DNA of 64,000 bases from Saccopteryx bilineata (GCF_036850765.1 NC_089491.1:183933520-183997519), one strand, 5' to 3'. Shown: positions 1-12,034, counted from the first letter of the stretch. Made by a program: numbers and translations. Notes: a model not told the origin generated them from the letters alone.

Positions 1-912
1 CACAGGACTTTTCTGAAACTTTAATATACTCATAAGTATTTATTGTTCTTTAAGACCAGATATCTCTGCAGTCATTCCCAGACTGGACTAGGGGAGGAAG
101 ATCTCTTAACACCTCTTCAGTTTTCTCCCAAGTGTGGCTCAGATTCAGGATAGATGCACTTGTGGAGCCCCAACCCGTTCCCAGGAGCCCTGTGGCAGAT
201 CACGGCTGCACTTGCCTGGGAAAAGCTCCTAGCATGTGGCTCTCTCGGAGACACACTTCATTCACAAAGCTGCAGCAGGACAGGGGCTTGAAGCTGAGGA
301 TGGCGGGCTGCCTGGAGGAAAGCTCAACCCCCACCCCCCAAGCTTTCTTCACTCCGGCTCTTCTCCTAAACAGGCTGCAGGTCAGAGGGCTCAGGCAGGG
401 CTCCTGCTGCTCTGACTTCAACTGGTTCTGACCGGAAGGTTGGGAGTATCGCTGGTTCTCATTTTATTGTTGTATTTGCTGTTTCTCGGGAATGACTGTC
501 CCTCATTACTAGGGCTAGGGGAAAGGGCGACCAGGCTGCCTGCTCCTAAGTGCGGGTCTGATTCCGGTTTAGACAAGAGACAATCTCAATGTGTTCCGGT
601 CTAGGTCATAAAGGGACTGCACTGGGATTTATGACCAAGTATAAAATGTGTTCGTCTGCCTCATCCTCTCTCCATATATTTGTTTAACTTTTTTGGGACT
701 GGTAGGCAGTGTCCAGAACAGGACACAAGAATTAAAGTTTCTATATCTCAGCCATGCAGCTTCCTATTCCTCCCAGCACTTTCCAAAACACCTAGATGAG
801 TTTTCACCCACCTCTGTAAAATGTTGTTGCTGTCTATACCTTCCCTAATGGATCTCATTCCACACACAGACTCTCTCTAACATCTACAGTTGAAGAAATG
901 TTTATTGAACTG

Positions 913-1607
913 TATAAAGCCAGGAGCTGCGGCCACCATCACAGCCGCCTGGCCCGTTCAGGTTCGCATTAGATTCGGACAGACGGTAATGAAACAACGG
1001 AGCCAAGAACTGGTAGGCCACTAGCTTTAATCCTAGCTTGCACCTGGAAGGCAAGAAATACACACAGTGGGAAAATACTTCCCTTTCCATTCAAGGCTCC
1101 CAAAGCCACTGACTTATCCAAGTTTCCTAGAATCAAAGGTTTCTACCTCACCAGCCTATTCACCTCTGTTCCCCATCTCCTTCTCTCTATACAAACTGCA
1201 CAAACTGGCTTCTCCTTCAGCACTCCACCATTTTGGCTGCTGCTTCTCTCCTCCACATGGCCTTTCTCTGCTCTCTCTCTGCTCTTCCCTCTAATGCTAA
1301 TTTCAGGAACTGAGAGAGAGCAAGCTCTTGGTCTGCCCCACTTGATAGTATAGAAATCAAAACCTTTAATCCAATATACAAACAAGGAAGTCTCTGATAC
1401 AAAGTCACTTATCTGAGGCATAATGGGATTCCTCATGAGAGTGCACGACCCCACATCATACAATAGTCAAGGGTGGGAAACACTTAGTCTTAAAACTAAG
1501 CCTTAGGCTATAATGACCCTGCCTGCTTACAGCCTGTCCCCCACACCCAATGCAAACTATAAGCAAGCAAACATATACATCATATTTGCAAACTTATTTG
1601 ACCCACA
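913..1607 (-). mobile_element. Solo LTR, family 1 (TGTTGGTCAAATAAG...TTTACA)
   Basis: A solo retroviral LTR in reverse orientation. It belongs to the family seen six more times in this window. Read on the minus strand it starts GTGGGTCAAATAAG (first bases altered) and ends ...GGCTTTATA. A 5-bp target duplication AACTG flanks it (908-912 and 1608-1612) if the terminal CA has mutated. Visible promoter-like features are a CTATAAA-type TATA box (here changed to CTATCAAG), a short purine-rich leader with an AAAATGG (YY1-like) segment, and an ATTAAA polyadenylation signal. No internal retroviral region is attached. Confidence 0.8.
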
Positions 1608-1729
1608 AACTGTTTTGCCATTTTGCACACACTCAGACTATTACCACAGTATGGGGTTAATTTAAGATCCCATTTCTTCAGATGGGAAGGACAAGGAGAG
1701 ATGGTACCATCAAATCTATCAAAAGCCTT

Positions 1730-2005
1730 CACTAGGCCAGTTGGTATCAGTGAATAGTGTCAGCCCGGCATGCAAATGTCCAGGGCACACATAAAAAGAG
1801 GCCATCTGCTTCTCTTCTCCTCCTTCTCTCCCTTCTCTCCCTCTTCCCCTCTTGCAGCCAGTGGCTCAATTGGTTCGAGTGTCATCCCAGGCACTGGGGA
1901 TAGCTCAGCTGATTTAAGCATCGGCCCCAGACAGGGGTTGTGGGTGGGCATATGTGGGAGTCTATCTCCCCTCCTGCCTCTCAAAAATAAAAATAAAATA
2001 AAGTG
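1730..2005 (+). mobile_element. tRNA-derived SINE, type A (old copy)
   Basis: A diverged copy of the GGTTGGCTCAGTGG-type SINE. The head aggccagttggtatcagtg, the promoter-like box near 1770-1795 (cagggcacacat), the CT-rich middle and the A-rich tail (aaaaataaaaataaaataaa) are all recognisable. A short GCAGCCAGTGGCTCAATTGG segment inside is the type A body. Confidence 0.75.
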
Positions 2006-2297
2006 TTTGATAGGCTGAAGCCAAGAATAGACTTGCACTTATGGAATATGGTGAAGTCAACAGAAATGACCTTCTTTAGTTATTTTTGAAAAACTGAAGT
2101 GAATGAGGAAGAGACTAATTAGCTGTCTAAGAGGAGATGTGTAACAATGATGGATGTCACAGCCGATAAAATACTATTTCAATTCAGATTGAGAACAGGG
2201 AAGTAACTGTGAGTTTAAAAAAGAAACCAAACAAACTAAGACCCAAGAGAGATGAAAATGTTACAATGGGATCAAGTCCTCTGGCTTCAACAGATTA

Positions 2298-4242
2298 CAC
2301 TGGAGAACAAAACTTTTGTTGCATCCACAAAAACACTTGTTCTTACCTAATTCAAGTGTGCTGATCTCAAATCTGACCTTGGTTTTTCTCTGTAAGCTAC
2401 AGTTTTTTTGCAATTCAAGATTTTAGGTTTTCATCTTATTGTAAAATTTTCAACATTTAGTTTAACATAATGAAGTAGAATGTCTTCTTGGGCATCATCT
2501 TTGTGAAAATATAATAATAATAAAATATAATGCAGTAAATATACTAATACACTAAAATATATGATTGTATCAGAATTTGTGTACAATTTCAAAATAAAAT
2601 GTGTTAAAACACTTATTTTAATCATAAAATTTGTGCAAAGCTTAAATTCTATTCAGGCAAAAATTTGCGTTTGTAGCTCTTGCGTTTGTGTACTTGTTGA
2701 GGACAATCTTGTTCGATGCTCCAGCAGTGGTCTGCTCATCACAAACAGCTCCAAGATTTTCAGGAAACTTATCAAGGTGACTGTTCAGGAAGTGAATCTT
2801 AACGCTCATGTTACATCCAATGTCGCGGAAAGCCAACAGCATTCTTTGAACCAGAAGTTCATAGTTTTCTGCTTTTTTGTTGCCAAGGAAGTTCTTAGTA
2901 ACTGCCACAAAAGACTGCCAAGCTGCTTTCTCCTCCTTATTCATCTTCCTGGCAAATTCTTCGTCACCTATGAGGGTTCGAATCTGAGGTCCATTGAATA
3001 TACCTGCTTTTATCTTCTCGAAAGACAAGGCAAGAAAAGCAGAAATAATATGTTGAAAGCATTCACTTTCTCTATTCAAAGCCTGAACAAACTGCTTCAT
3101 TAAGCCAAGTTTGATATGAAGTGGAAGGAAAATGATCCTGTCTCGATTAACTACAGGTTCATTCACAATATTTTGCATCCCTACTTCCAGAGCTTCATGT
3201 TTCGGCCACTCCTTCTGTGTCCAGTGTTTCTTCCGAGCTCGGCTGTCCCACAAACACAGAAAGCAAGGATACTTCGTGAAACCTCTCTGTTGTCCTAGCA
3301 GGAAATTTACCATTTTAAGATCCACACAAATGATCCAGTCATGCTCCTCATAACTTTAAAAAGTCGAGGACAATTTTTATGTCATTCCTACTAAGATATT
3401 CAATTCAGGTTGGCTAAACTGCTGAGGGGTTAATAACTGCTTGGCATCAGAAGAAGACCCTTCAGATTCTACAACCATCCTTAGAAGAAATAAAACCATT
3501 GAAAACTGGAACCAGGAGTGTCTCAGACTGTGGGATAGGTCATATTGCTGAAGGAATATTAGGATATGCGATCATATGCCGTTTTTCTTGCTGATGCCCT
3601 TTGTATGGATCAGACAGAAATAACAGTCACTGCTGTGGTCCTTAGGTTCACGCCAAACCATGGGAATACCAAAAGGGCATTCTTTTGTATTTTCCTTTTG
3701 TCCAGTCATGAAGCATTTCCTCACAATTATGACACACAATATGAGGAGCTCAATTCTTGTCTTGATCGCCAAGGGGAACTTGAAAATAGGCAATATATGC
3801 ACGTGTCACAAATGATGAAATATTGTGCCTTTGACGTTGAAGTGTGTAACAGTCACATATATAACAGAAGGTGTCAGGACTATTCTTACATTTACACCTA
3901 CTCGAAGAAGCCATGGTTCAATTTTAAAACAAAATAAGAGGGTGTTTTTATCAGAAAATAATATTTTACATTTAAAAACAACTACAATTATGTAAGAGTG
4001 ATGTTTGTAAAACATTAATTGCCTTGTGGTTATGTTCAATCCAAGAGTCGTTGCCCTTGAACTCCAATTTAAAAACCAATGCATGCCATTAACTGTAACA
4101 AAAAGAAATTAAAATTGCATAAAAACTAGAGCCTGCACCAAAAACTGGATTTCAGATTTGGAATCAGCGATGCAGAAATATATAGAAACAGTTCTAAAAC
4201 CTCATGCAACAGAAAATGAAAAAAAAAAATTGTTCCCCAGTG
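2298..4242 (-). mobile_element. Cut-and-paste DNA transposon with CACTG termini and TTA target duplication
   Basis: The left end reads CACTGGAGAACAA and the right end, reversed, reads CACTGGGGAACAA. A shared TTTCTGTTGCAT/TTTTGTTGCAT block follows on both sides. Both ends are flanked by TTA (2295-2297 and 4243-4245). CACTG/CACTA termini with a 3-bp duplication are features of the CMC (CACTA-Mirage-Chapaev) group, so a Chapaev-3-like placement is my inference. The element is 1,945 bp and carries a decayed gene on the minus strand. The gene has lost internal segments, so this looks like an internally deleted former autonomous copy. Confidence 0.75.
2642..3914 (-). pseudogene. Broken transposon gene, FLLGxQxGxTKYPCFLCLWDS protein family
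   Basis: Reading leftward from an ATG at 3914, the product starts MASSSRCKCKNSPDTFCYICDCYT, a Cys-rich N-terminus, and continues to an in-frame TGA in GDQDKN-stop. The frame resumes with HIVCHNCEEMLHDW, then shifts to a frame containing FGIPMVWREPKDHSSDCYFC (3572-3802). After a deletion it resumes in a third frame near 3355 with HDWIICVDLKMVNFLLG. The longest surviving frame (3325-2642, 227 codons) has TKYPCFLCLWDSRA, LPPLH-like LPLHIKLGLMKQFV, EKAAWQSFVAVTKNFLGNKKAENY, NMSVKIHFLNSHLDKFPENLG and a DEQ, after which family similarity stops. I recall this family as uncharacterised proteins common in insects and other metazoans, with more sequence before IICVDLK and after DEQ. The gene is therefore non-functional by stops, frameshifts and two deletions. 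The transposase role is inferred from the flanking inverted termini. Confidence 0.7.
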
Positions 4243-4245
4243 TTA

Positions 4246-6183
4246 CTCATATCTCGGGGCCACAAAAGTTCTTGACAATGAGGCTGTCATGGCTCTGTCT
4301 GAAATCTGGGAGGGATAGCAATGAAGGAGACATGTGGCCAAAGATGAGAGAGAGTTAGATCAGGTCCAGTTCACAACAAGGGAGACAACAGATTCTGCCA
4401 ACTAAGGAGAAGGGACTTGCTATCAAACTGAAGTAAGACTCTAAAGTCACTACAGAAAAGGATGAGAGAACTCATGAAGGAAAGTAGTAGTCATTGGTGG
4501 TCGTACTGAGTCCTCCAGGAGAGGAAATCAAGTCGTTACTAATCCTTCTCCCCTCCATCCCTTTTTTGGTCCAAGTAAAAGAAATGCCACAGGTGGAATA
4601 TCTATTTGAAGTTTAGAAACTGAGAAATTCCCTGATGCTCTTTTGGTTGACATAAAGGACCTAGAAAAGTAAAAATAAGAAAACTAAAAAGAAAACAAAA
4701 AGAAAACTAAAAAGATCCACAAAATTAAAGTGTTTCAGTCCCTCAGTCATTATAGTTCGGCTCTGTGGCATGGCTGTCTGGAAAATGACAATGGGCTGGA
4801 AAGATGCTATCTTTACAATGGGGTGCCCATCGACCCTGCACTCTGTGGGTCAATTCAGTTCTGAGTGGTGCCATGTGAGAAGAGAGACATTTCATCACAC
4901 CAGGCCAGAGGCTTGAATGCTAAGGGGCTCCTAGCAGCTCTGAAGAACATGTAAAGGAATCCAGAAATGATTATTCTGAAGAAGAGAAGATTGTAGAGAA
5001 TCACAACAGGTGCCTTTTACTATCGGAAGGACTGTCAAGAAGAAGAGTGAGTGATCACCTCTGGGTGGTAGAAATTTGCCTTTCTTTACTTCACCTTATT
5101 TATTTGTATTTTTTTAACTACACAAGTAACATAAACTGCTTATGTAATAGTAAAAAGTTTTGTTTTCTCTCTCTTTTTTTACAAATGTTTCCTAAAGTAA
5201 ACATGTACATTCCTGAAGAGGAAGGCTGTCAGAAACAAAGAGGATGTTTGAGACAGAAACATGGTGACATGGCTGAGCCAAAGACAATGGGGCTGTGGTT
5301 ATGGAGAAGCGAAGAGTATGTATTGAGAAACAGCCACAAAGAGGGGGAGGGGAGGGGAAGGGAGGGGAGGGGAGGAGAAGTGAGGGGAGGAGAGGAGAAG
5401 GGGAGGAAAGAGGAAGGGGAGGAGGGGAGAAGGGGAGGAGGGGAAGGGAGCGGAGGGGAGGAGGGGAGGAGGGGAGAAGGGGAGAAAGGAAAAGGGAGGG
5501 GAATGGAGGGGAGGAGAGAGAATAGGGTGCAGGGCAGCTGCACTAGGAGAAGCAGGATGCCAGACAAGATGATGGCACCTGAAAGTTTAAAAGCCTGTGG
5601 AACAATCTACCAGGACCTGCAGTGAGGAGAGGGACAGAAAAACCAGGATTTCTGACCACAAACCAGCTGGACCTGGTGAAGCTGGTGGGGAAGTGGTTAT
5701 GACATCAGCAAAGACTTGACCAGAGCCAAAGAGCATCTCCAAGGACTCAAAGAAGAAAACTCTTCTTCCGGAGCTTGTCAGAAGCACTCGATGCCATGAC
5801 TGGTCCATTTGGAAAAGGAGGTGGGGAAGAGACTGGGCAACCAGAAAAAAGCAACCTCACAGACAAGGTTCAAAAGAGAGACCTGTGGCCAAAGACCAAC
5901 TATTGGGCACTGTTTGAATCTTTAAGTGTGTTGGCAACTGAGTCCTCTCAACTCAGATGTATAGCCTGCTCTCCCCAGTCACCTCCATCTCCGGAAGGTT
6001 CAATTATGAATCTGAATTATCTTAGTATGGACACTATAGGGCAGGGAAAGAGAAAGAATATCATCAACAAAATCAGGAGAGGGACTTTTGATAGATAACC
6101 TGCTTCCCGTCTTTGCTGGGTTAGCAGTGTCCAAAGTAGAAACTTCCATGAAACAGTAGAAATAACACTCCTACTTGCAACAC
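4246..6183. other. Intron sequence with purine tract, no gene
   Basis: No gene is supported here. The stretch is ordinary intron apart from the purine-rich tandem tract at 5340-5522. The long frame across that tract is compositional. Confidence 0.6.
5340..5522 (+). repeat. GGGGA/GGGAAG-type purine tandem tract
   Basis: About 180 bases of nearly pure purine on the plus strand, built from irregular GGGGA, GGAG and GGGAAG units. Only a few pyrimidines interrupt it. Such tracts can form G-quadruplex or triplex structures. Open frames across it are artefacts of composition. Confidence 0.9.
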
Positions 6184-6198
6184 AAGAATGAATGGGAA
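6184..6198 (+). repeat. Target-site copy 1 of a four-copy series
   Basis: AAGAATGAATGGGAA, the first of four copies of one target sequence. The others are at 6390-6404, 6778-6791 and 7105-7114. Each pair brackets a different SINE. Confidence 0.8.
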
Positions 6199-6389
6199 GC
6201 CCTGTGTGTAGCTCAGCTGGTTGGAGAGCTGTCCTGATATGCCAAGGTTATTGGTTCAATCCCTATTTAGGGAGGATACAAGAGTCAACCAATGAATGCA
6301 TAAGTGGAATAGATCGATGTCTGTCTCCCTCTCTTTCCCCCTTCCTCTCTCTCTAAAACCAGTAAATAAACTTTAAAAAATGTTTTTAA
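6199..6389 (+). mobile_element. tRNA-derived SINE, type C (GCTCAGCTGGTTGGAG head)
   Basis: The head GTAGCTCAGCTGGTTGGAG is an A-box-like tRNA promoter, and GGTTCAATCCC near 6251 is the B box. A CT-rich tail and an A-rich end follow. It is bracketed by AAGAATGRATGGGA target copies. Confidence 0.8.
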
Positions 6390-6404
6390 AAGAATGGATG
6401 GGAG

Positions 6405-6777
6405 GCCCTGGTCGGTTGGCTCAGTGGTAGAGCGTCGGCCTGGCGTGCAGGAGTCCTGGGTTCGATTCCCAGCCAGGGCACACAGGAGAAGCACCCATTG
6501 GCTTCTCCACCCCTCCCCCTCTCCTTCCTCTCTATCTCTCTCTTCCCCTCCCGCAGTCAAGGCTCCACTGGAGCAAAGTTTGCCGGGGCGCTGAGGATGG
6601 CTCTGTGGCTTCTGCCTCAGGCGCTAGAATGGCTCTGATTGCGGCAGAGTGATGCCCCAAGATGGGCAGAGCATCACCCCCTGGTGGGCATGCTGGGTGG
6701 ATCCCAGTCGGGCGCATGCGGAAGTCTGTCTGACTGCCTCCCCGTTTCCAGCTTCAGAAAAATACAAAAAAAAAAAA
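6405..6777 (+). mobile_element. tRNA-derived SINE, type A, nearly complete
   Basis: Starts GCCCTGGTCGGTTGGCTCAG, with A box TGGCTCAGTGG and B box GGTTCGATTCC, and ends in an A-rich tail. It has the long body with gcttctccacccctcc and a GGGCGCATGCGG segment. A perfect 14-bp duplication AGAATGGATGGGAG (6391-6404 and 6778-6791) marks the insertion. Confidence 0.93.
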
Positions 6778-6791
6778 AGAATGGATGGGAG

Positions 6792-7104
6792 CCTGACCAG
6801 ATAATAGCACAGTGGATGGAATGTTCAACTGGGATGCAGAGGACCCAGGTACAAGACCCTGAGGTCGCCAGCTTCAGTGCGGGGTCACCAGCTTGTGCAT
6901 GGGGTCGCTGGATTGAAGCCCAAGGTTGCTGGCTTGAGCAAGGGGTCACTCGCTCTGCTATAGCCCCCCAGTCAAGGCGCATGAGAAAGTAATCAATGAA
7001 CAACTAAGGAGCCACAACGAAGAACTGATGCTTCTTGTCTCTCTCCCTTCCTGTCTGTCTGTCTCTATCTGTCCCTCTCTCTGTCTCTGTCACACACACA
7101 AAAA
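6792..7104 (+). mobile_element. tRNA-derived SINE, type B
   Basis: Starts CCTGACCAGATAATAGCACAG, carries a GGTACAAGACCC B-box equivalent and ends in CT-rich, CA and A tracts. The target AGAATGGATG recurs at 7105-7114. It sits directly behind the type A SINE, separated only by the 14-bp target copy. Confidence 0.9.
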
Positions 7105-7117
7105 AGAATGGATGTGA

Positions 7118-8051
7118 AATATTTATACTATGGACTAGCACACCAAAAAAACCCAAAAACCCAAAAAACAAAAACAAACAAACCCCAAAACCAAAAAAAA
7201 AAACCAACTAAAGATATTTAGGTGAATTAAAAAATCTTAAGCTCTACATAAACAAGTTTAACTTCTTCCTCAGACCATAAAATAAAAAAAAATAATAATA
7301 AACCAGTTCACCCTTATAGACCACACAGAAATAAAGAAAAAAATTAATGAAGAAGCAAATTCCTTGGAATAAAATACACTCTAGTAATTCCACCAAAAAC
7401 ACGCCATTTTCAAATGTTCTTTTTTTGAGGGGAGGGCACGGTTCAAGTTGTAAGCTTGTTCTTATAATAACCCTATTGAAGAGGCACTTCCTATCATAAC
7501 ACCACTTCACAAAACACTTGAAGAGAAACACAATTCATCAAATCCCATCTTTCCGTGTCCCAATTTCTATGGACCTATTCAAGTTTACATTTCAAATGTT
7601 TAGCATCCGTCAGCAGGTCACACACTCCAGAGAACAAGAGACTCTTAGAGCATAATTGTCCTATTCCCATTGGCTGGTTCCATTCACAACCATCTCTCAA
7701 AGGAGAAACGCAGATGGAGGCTTTCCACACACAAACCTTCATACCCCCAGCCTTATGCAATTTAGAAGCGAGGCTGAGAAGCAATTAGGGCATTAATAGA
7801 GACATTGTTATAATTTGAAACCTATTTGCTGTTCAAAAGACGAAACTGTAGTGCTTGAAGTGAAGTGCTTGAAACTGTCCCAGAACCCTAAAGTAATACA
7901 CCCTAATTATAGTCACATTCCTTCAATCCTAGATGAAAAAGTTAACACTTTCTCACTTTTGGCTGGGATCACTTAGTCTTTCATTGTAGTTGTGAGAACT
8001 CTTTCATGAGAAGCAACATCTTCATTTGGTTTCCACATGAATAATTCTTGG
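7118..8051. other. Intron sequence, no gene
   Basis: AT-rich intron with an A-rich stretch (7142-7204). I see no coding or RNA gene signal. Confidence 0.6.
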
Positions 8052-8067
8052 AAGCTACAAAGTCTTT

Positions 8068-8422
8068 ATTTTTTTATTTTATTTTTTTTATTTTTTATTT
8101 TTTACAGAGACAGAGACTGAGTCAGAGAGAGGGATAGACAGACAGGAACGGAGAGAGATGAGAAGCATCAATCATTAGTTTTTCATTGTGCATTGCAACA
8201 CCTTAGTTGTTCATTGATTACTTTCTCAGATGTGCCTTGACCACGGGCCTTCAGCAGACTGAGTAACCCCTTGCTCGAGTCAGCGATCTTGGGTTCAAAC
8301 TGGTGGGCTTTTTGCTCAAACCAGATGAGCCCGCGCGCAAGCTGGTGACCTCAGGGTCTCAAACCTGGGTCCTCTGTATCCCAGTTCGATGCTCTATCCA
8401 CTGTGTCACCGACTGGTCAGAC
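8068..8422 (-). mobile_element. Type B SINE, reverse orientation
   Basis: A T-rich tail, then the reversed CT-rich region, and finally the reversed head (accgactggtcag). A perfect 16-bp target duplication AAGCTACAAAGTCTTT lies at 8052-8067 and 8423-8438. Confidence 0.93.
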
Positions 8423-8438
8423 AAGCTACAAAGTCTTT

Positions 8439-10769
8439 GAAGGGCATCTATTTTTGCCTTGAGGTCTGGCGGCTTCCGAGTTCACATGAACCTCACTGAT
8501 GAAAACTATCTGAGTGTGATTTATAAATGCCTAGTCTTCTCACCAAAGGTGGGCCCTTGCACGTGTGGGGCATCTGCATTTACACAACTTAAATGTCTAT
8601 CCGTAGTTAAACCTGTTTTACCAGTTTATGATGTCTAAGGGATTTTTAAATGATCTACAATGCATATTCCTTGGAGAATGAATGTGGGAGAAATCACTGC
8701 AATAGTACCACCCCCCCCCATCAGTGTCCTGACCAAATCTGTGTTTGTTCTACTCCTTATCTTTCTGCCTACAAAATTAGTCTTTCTCCCCACACTGGGT
8801 ATACATTGTGTTGATACCTTTCCACTGCGGAGAAAAGAAAGGGGATCTAACCCAAGAGCAATTTCCTCCCACAGCCAGGAATTATCAGGCAGCTCAGTCA
8901 ACTTCTCTTGGCAACGAAGGATGACTAAAAATTACTTTTTCTATAATAAGTGACCAGATAGCCTGAAGACCTAGAGTACTTCTGAGAGGTAAACACTGAG
9001 CCTTAGGTTAAAGATTGTGTTTTATCCACATGCTAGCCAGACTCTGCTATACAAAACCTTTACTGGACAATGTGCTATGGAGATAAACGTAAATACCCAT
9101 CAAGGGCTGAGCACTGAATCCAGGCAGAGTAAACAGGTAAAATGGGACATTTTAAATCACCTGCTTCATGTGTGGTAAACTGCTCTTCAGCCACAAATCT
9201 AATTATTCATAACTTGACAAAGCATTTGAAAGCACATAAATGGCTACAACCTCTTGTGAGATCATTTCTTCCTCAGCTGCCCCCACACTGCAAAAAATGA
9301 GAGACAACACTTGTCAAATACGGAAAACCAGAATCACTAATTGTGACTCCAAAGTAAGTTTTGGATCAAATATTTACCAGAGGTACATGATGCAGAGATG
9401 TGGTAAACTACTGTACATTTCTTTACAGAAATGTCTGAGCTTAGAAATCCCAGTAGTTTAAATGTTTCACTTTAGGGATGAAGACACCAAGCTCTAGGGA
9501 GACTAGCAGTTTGGCTGGACTGACAGCCATGTCTTCACGGTCACCTCGGGGTTCTTCCTCCTCACACAATAGACTTCCCAGCTAAACTCCTGGTTGTTTC
9601 TGAACATTTGGGGACACCCATTGATGCACTCTGCTATCATCTAACAAACATCAGGGCTCTTCCCAGGGCCTGGAGCCCCACCTGAACCCAGCAGCTACCT
9701 TCTCTGGCAGCATTGGATCCCTGCCCCAACGCCAGTGCTGACCACCCCCTCCCCTGTCCCTTTGTAAAATCCAGTAACACGAAAACTGCTGACCTCTGGT
9801 GAATTTCCCTCCAGACAATTATAGGGACAAAAATAGTGAAATGAGAACAAATGGCAGTGACCCAGAAGAAACGAGAGAGTAGGCACCCAGAGAGATCACT
9901 TACTCTGCAGCCAGTATGTTAAGAGGCATCATCTGGGGACAGCAAAGTCCCCTGGCTTATGTCCTACATTGCCAAGAGGGAACACATGCACTGGAAATCT
10001 AGGCATGCCCTAAATTAGTGAGAGGCGATCATGGCTGCAAATGCCAGACAGAGCCAGACCACCAAACTGAAGCAAAGCTGTCTCAACTGTTAGATAATAA
10101 CTATACTGAACAAAATAAAAATAACACTGTGCAGACGAAGGGCTCAGATTCCAAAGAAGCTTGAAGATTTTCACCACACAAGGTTGACTAAACTGAAATC
10201 CATGTGACCTCGAGTGTAATGGGAGCTCCAGTAACACCGCACTTTCACTGATCAAATGAGAACGCCCAAGACATCTCTTCCTCCCCGGTTTTCTTTCTTT
10301 TGGCAAGTGTTACCTGAGTGCCCACCCAGCGCCAGCACCGGGCTCTGGGGGGAACCTGAGAGAGCAGTCTCTACCGCACATGCGCACAGCTTGGGAAAAG
10401 CAGAGATCTTTGTGGGAGGTGCTGGGGTGCTGAGACAGGGAGGCCGGGAGGGGACACTGAGGCCTGAGGACTGGCAGCGGGGAGCCATGTGCAAAGCCAG
10501 GGAGAGAGCAGCTCAGGCAGAAGCACCTGCACATGTGAAGAATCTGTGGTGGGCGCACGCTGGCCTGGGAAGAGCCGGAAAAGGGTCAGTGAGGACAATG
10601 AGACAGGCTCATGGGGCTGGAGGGGTGGGCAGGGGCCATTCAGAGGACCTGGCAGGTTGCATGGCATTCTAATGATATTAAGAATAAGCTCCGAGGGGTT
10701 TTGAACAAAGATCTGATCTTTTACCGAGATTATTCCCATTGTGTGTGAAAAGTGGTCTGGGAGGACAAA
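8439..10769. other. Intron sequence, no gene
   Basis: No splice-bounded coding exon, RNA gene or clear young repeat was recognised. Several short open frames overlap on both strands at 10.25-10.74 kb in a GC-richer patch and look like chance frames. Confidence 0.5.
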
Positions 10770-10905
10770 GCTAAGGGGGGAGCCAAAGTCTGCTGCTGAA
10801 GTTTAAATGAGAGATGTGCCATTCCTGACCGAAGGAGGGACCAGGGAGACAACAAGAAGTGCCATATGTCTGATGTCACCTGCAGTCAGAACCGACAGGA
10901 CACAG
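10770..10905 (+). repeat. Left arm of a near-identical inverted duplication
   Basis: About 135 bp from gctaagg through gacaggacac match the reverse complement of 12247-12382 with only about three differences. It is not flanked by recognisable transposon ends. Confidence 0.9.
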
Positions 10906-12001
10906 GTCTGACTGGAGTGGGACCTGGGATGGTGGGGGAGGCCATGTTTATGAGGTGACCCTGTGCCAGGGACTGCGAGGGTGCTTTCCCCATAATTAGC
11001 CATCACCTCCTATTCCAGGTCCCTGTGCACCCACTGTTTAGTGCGTCCCTACACCAGGTGCACCCACTGGCCTAGGCTCCTTTAGAAAGTATTACAAAGC
11101 CCACAACATCAGCGTTGTCACAAATTTTTCAAACAACAATCCCATTTATAAACAATTTTTTGAAGAGCCTAAGCAGAGTTGAGCCTGCGTCTGGAAGAGC
11201 TTTGAGGGGATACAAACATGAGATTTGAGTCCTGCCACAAATGAGCTCTGGTCTATTAGGGGAGAGCGGGAGAGACGCTCAATGACACTGCAGTGTGGAA
11301 GTGAGGTGACGGCACAGAGAAGGGGTCTCTGGGGCCCTGGCACCCAGAGGGGCACCAGGGGACAGGAAAGGGAGAGGCTGATAGGGAAGACCTCAAGGAA
11401 TAAGTGATGCAGAAGTCAAGTCTTCTAGAAGACATCCTGGAAGGTGCTGCAAAGACAAAGACGAAAGCAGCAGCATGCTACCCCAACAAGGCCCAGAGGG
11501 CAGTGCAGTTCTGGGAGGTGTCAGCATGCAGTCTGGTGCGGCCAAGGCTTGGTACGCGAGGATAAGAAGTGACAGGAGATGAAGTAAGAGAGTCTCGATT
11601 TGATTCTGAAGATGAGAAGTCACTGAAAGGCTTTAAACAGAGAAGGGTGTGGCCACCAGCATTTTAGTGACCGAACGGGTACCAGCAAAAGGAAACTGGA
11701 TCTCTCCATAGAGCCTGCAAAAGATGCCATTGGCACTGACAGGATTTGGTGCTAGACACAGGAGAGGAGAAGGGAAAGGAGAAAGTGCAGTCACTGTAAA
11801 TTATTCTAGGCTTCTAGTTTCGAGTAATGGGATGCTTAATGGCACCTTAAAACAAAATTAGGAGCAGGGGAAAGGGCACCATTTGAGAAAACTCCTTTAG
11901 TTTTGGACATTTTAAGCATAAAAAGGTTTGCAGAACATCTTATTTATATAGACTGTACCTTGCTCCAGAAAGGACTTTAAAGAGATCTCTCTCTCTCTCT
12001 C

Positions 12002-12034
<33 letters not shown>

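Noticed and set aside
5229..5625. Long opposing reading frames across 5.05-5.63 kb
   Set aside because: They run through the purine tract and encode only Gly/Glu/Arg or Pro/Ser/Leu runs. This is composition, not a gene.
6405..6480. tRNA gene candidates with A and B boxes in several places
   Set aside because: All sit at the heads of SINEs with tails and target duplications, so they are retroposed tRNA-like sequence rather than functional tRNA genes.
10256..10739. Overlapping frames of 80-138 codons on both strands
   Set aside because: Frames occur on both strands in a GC-rich patch, with no splice context and no family match.
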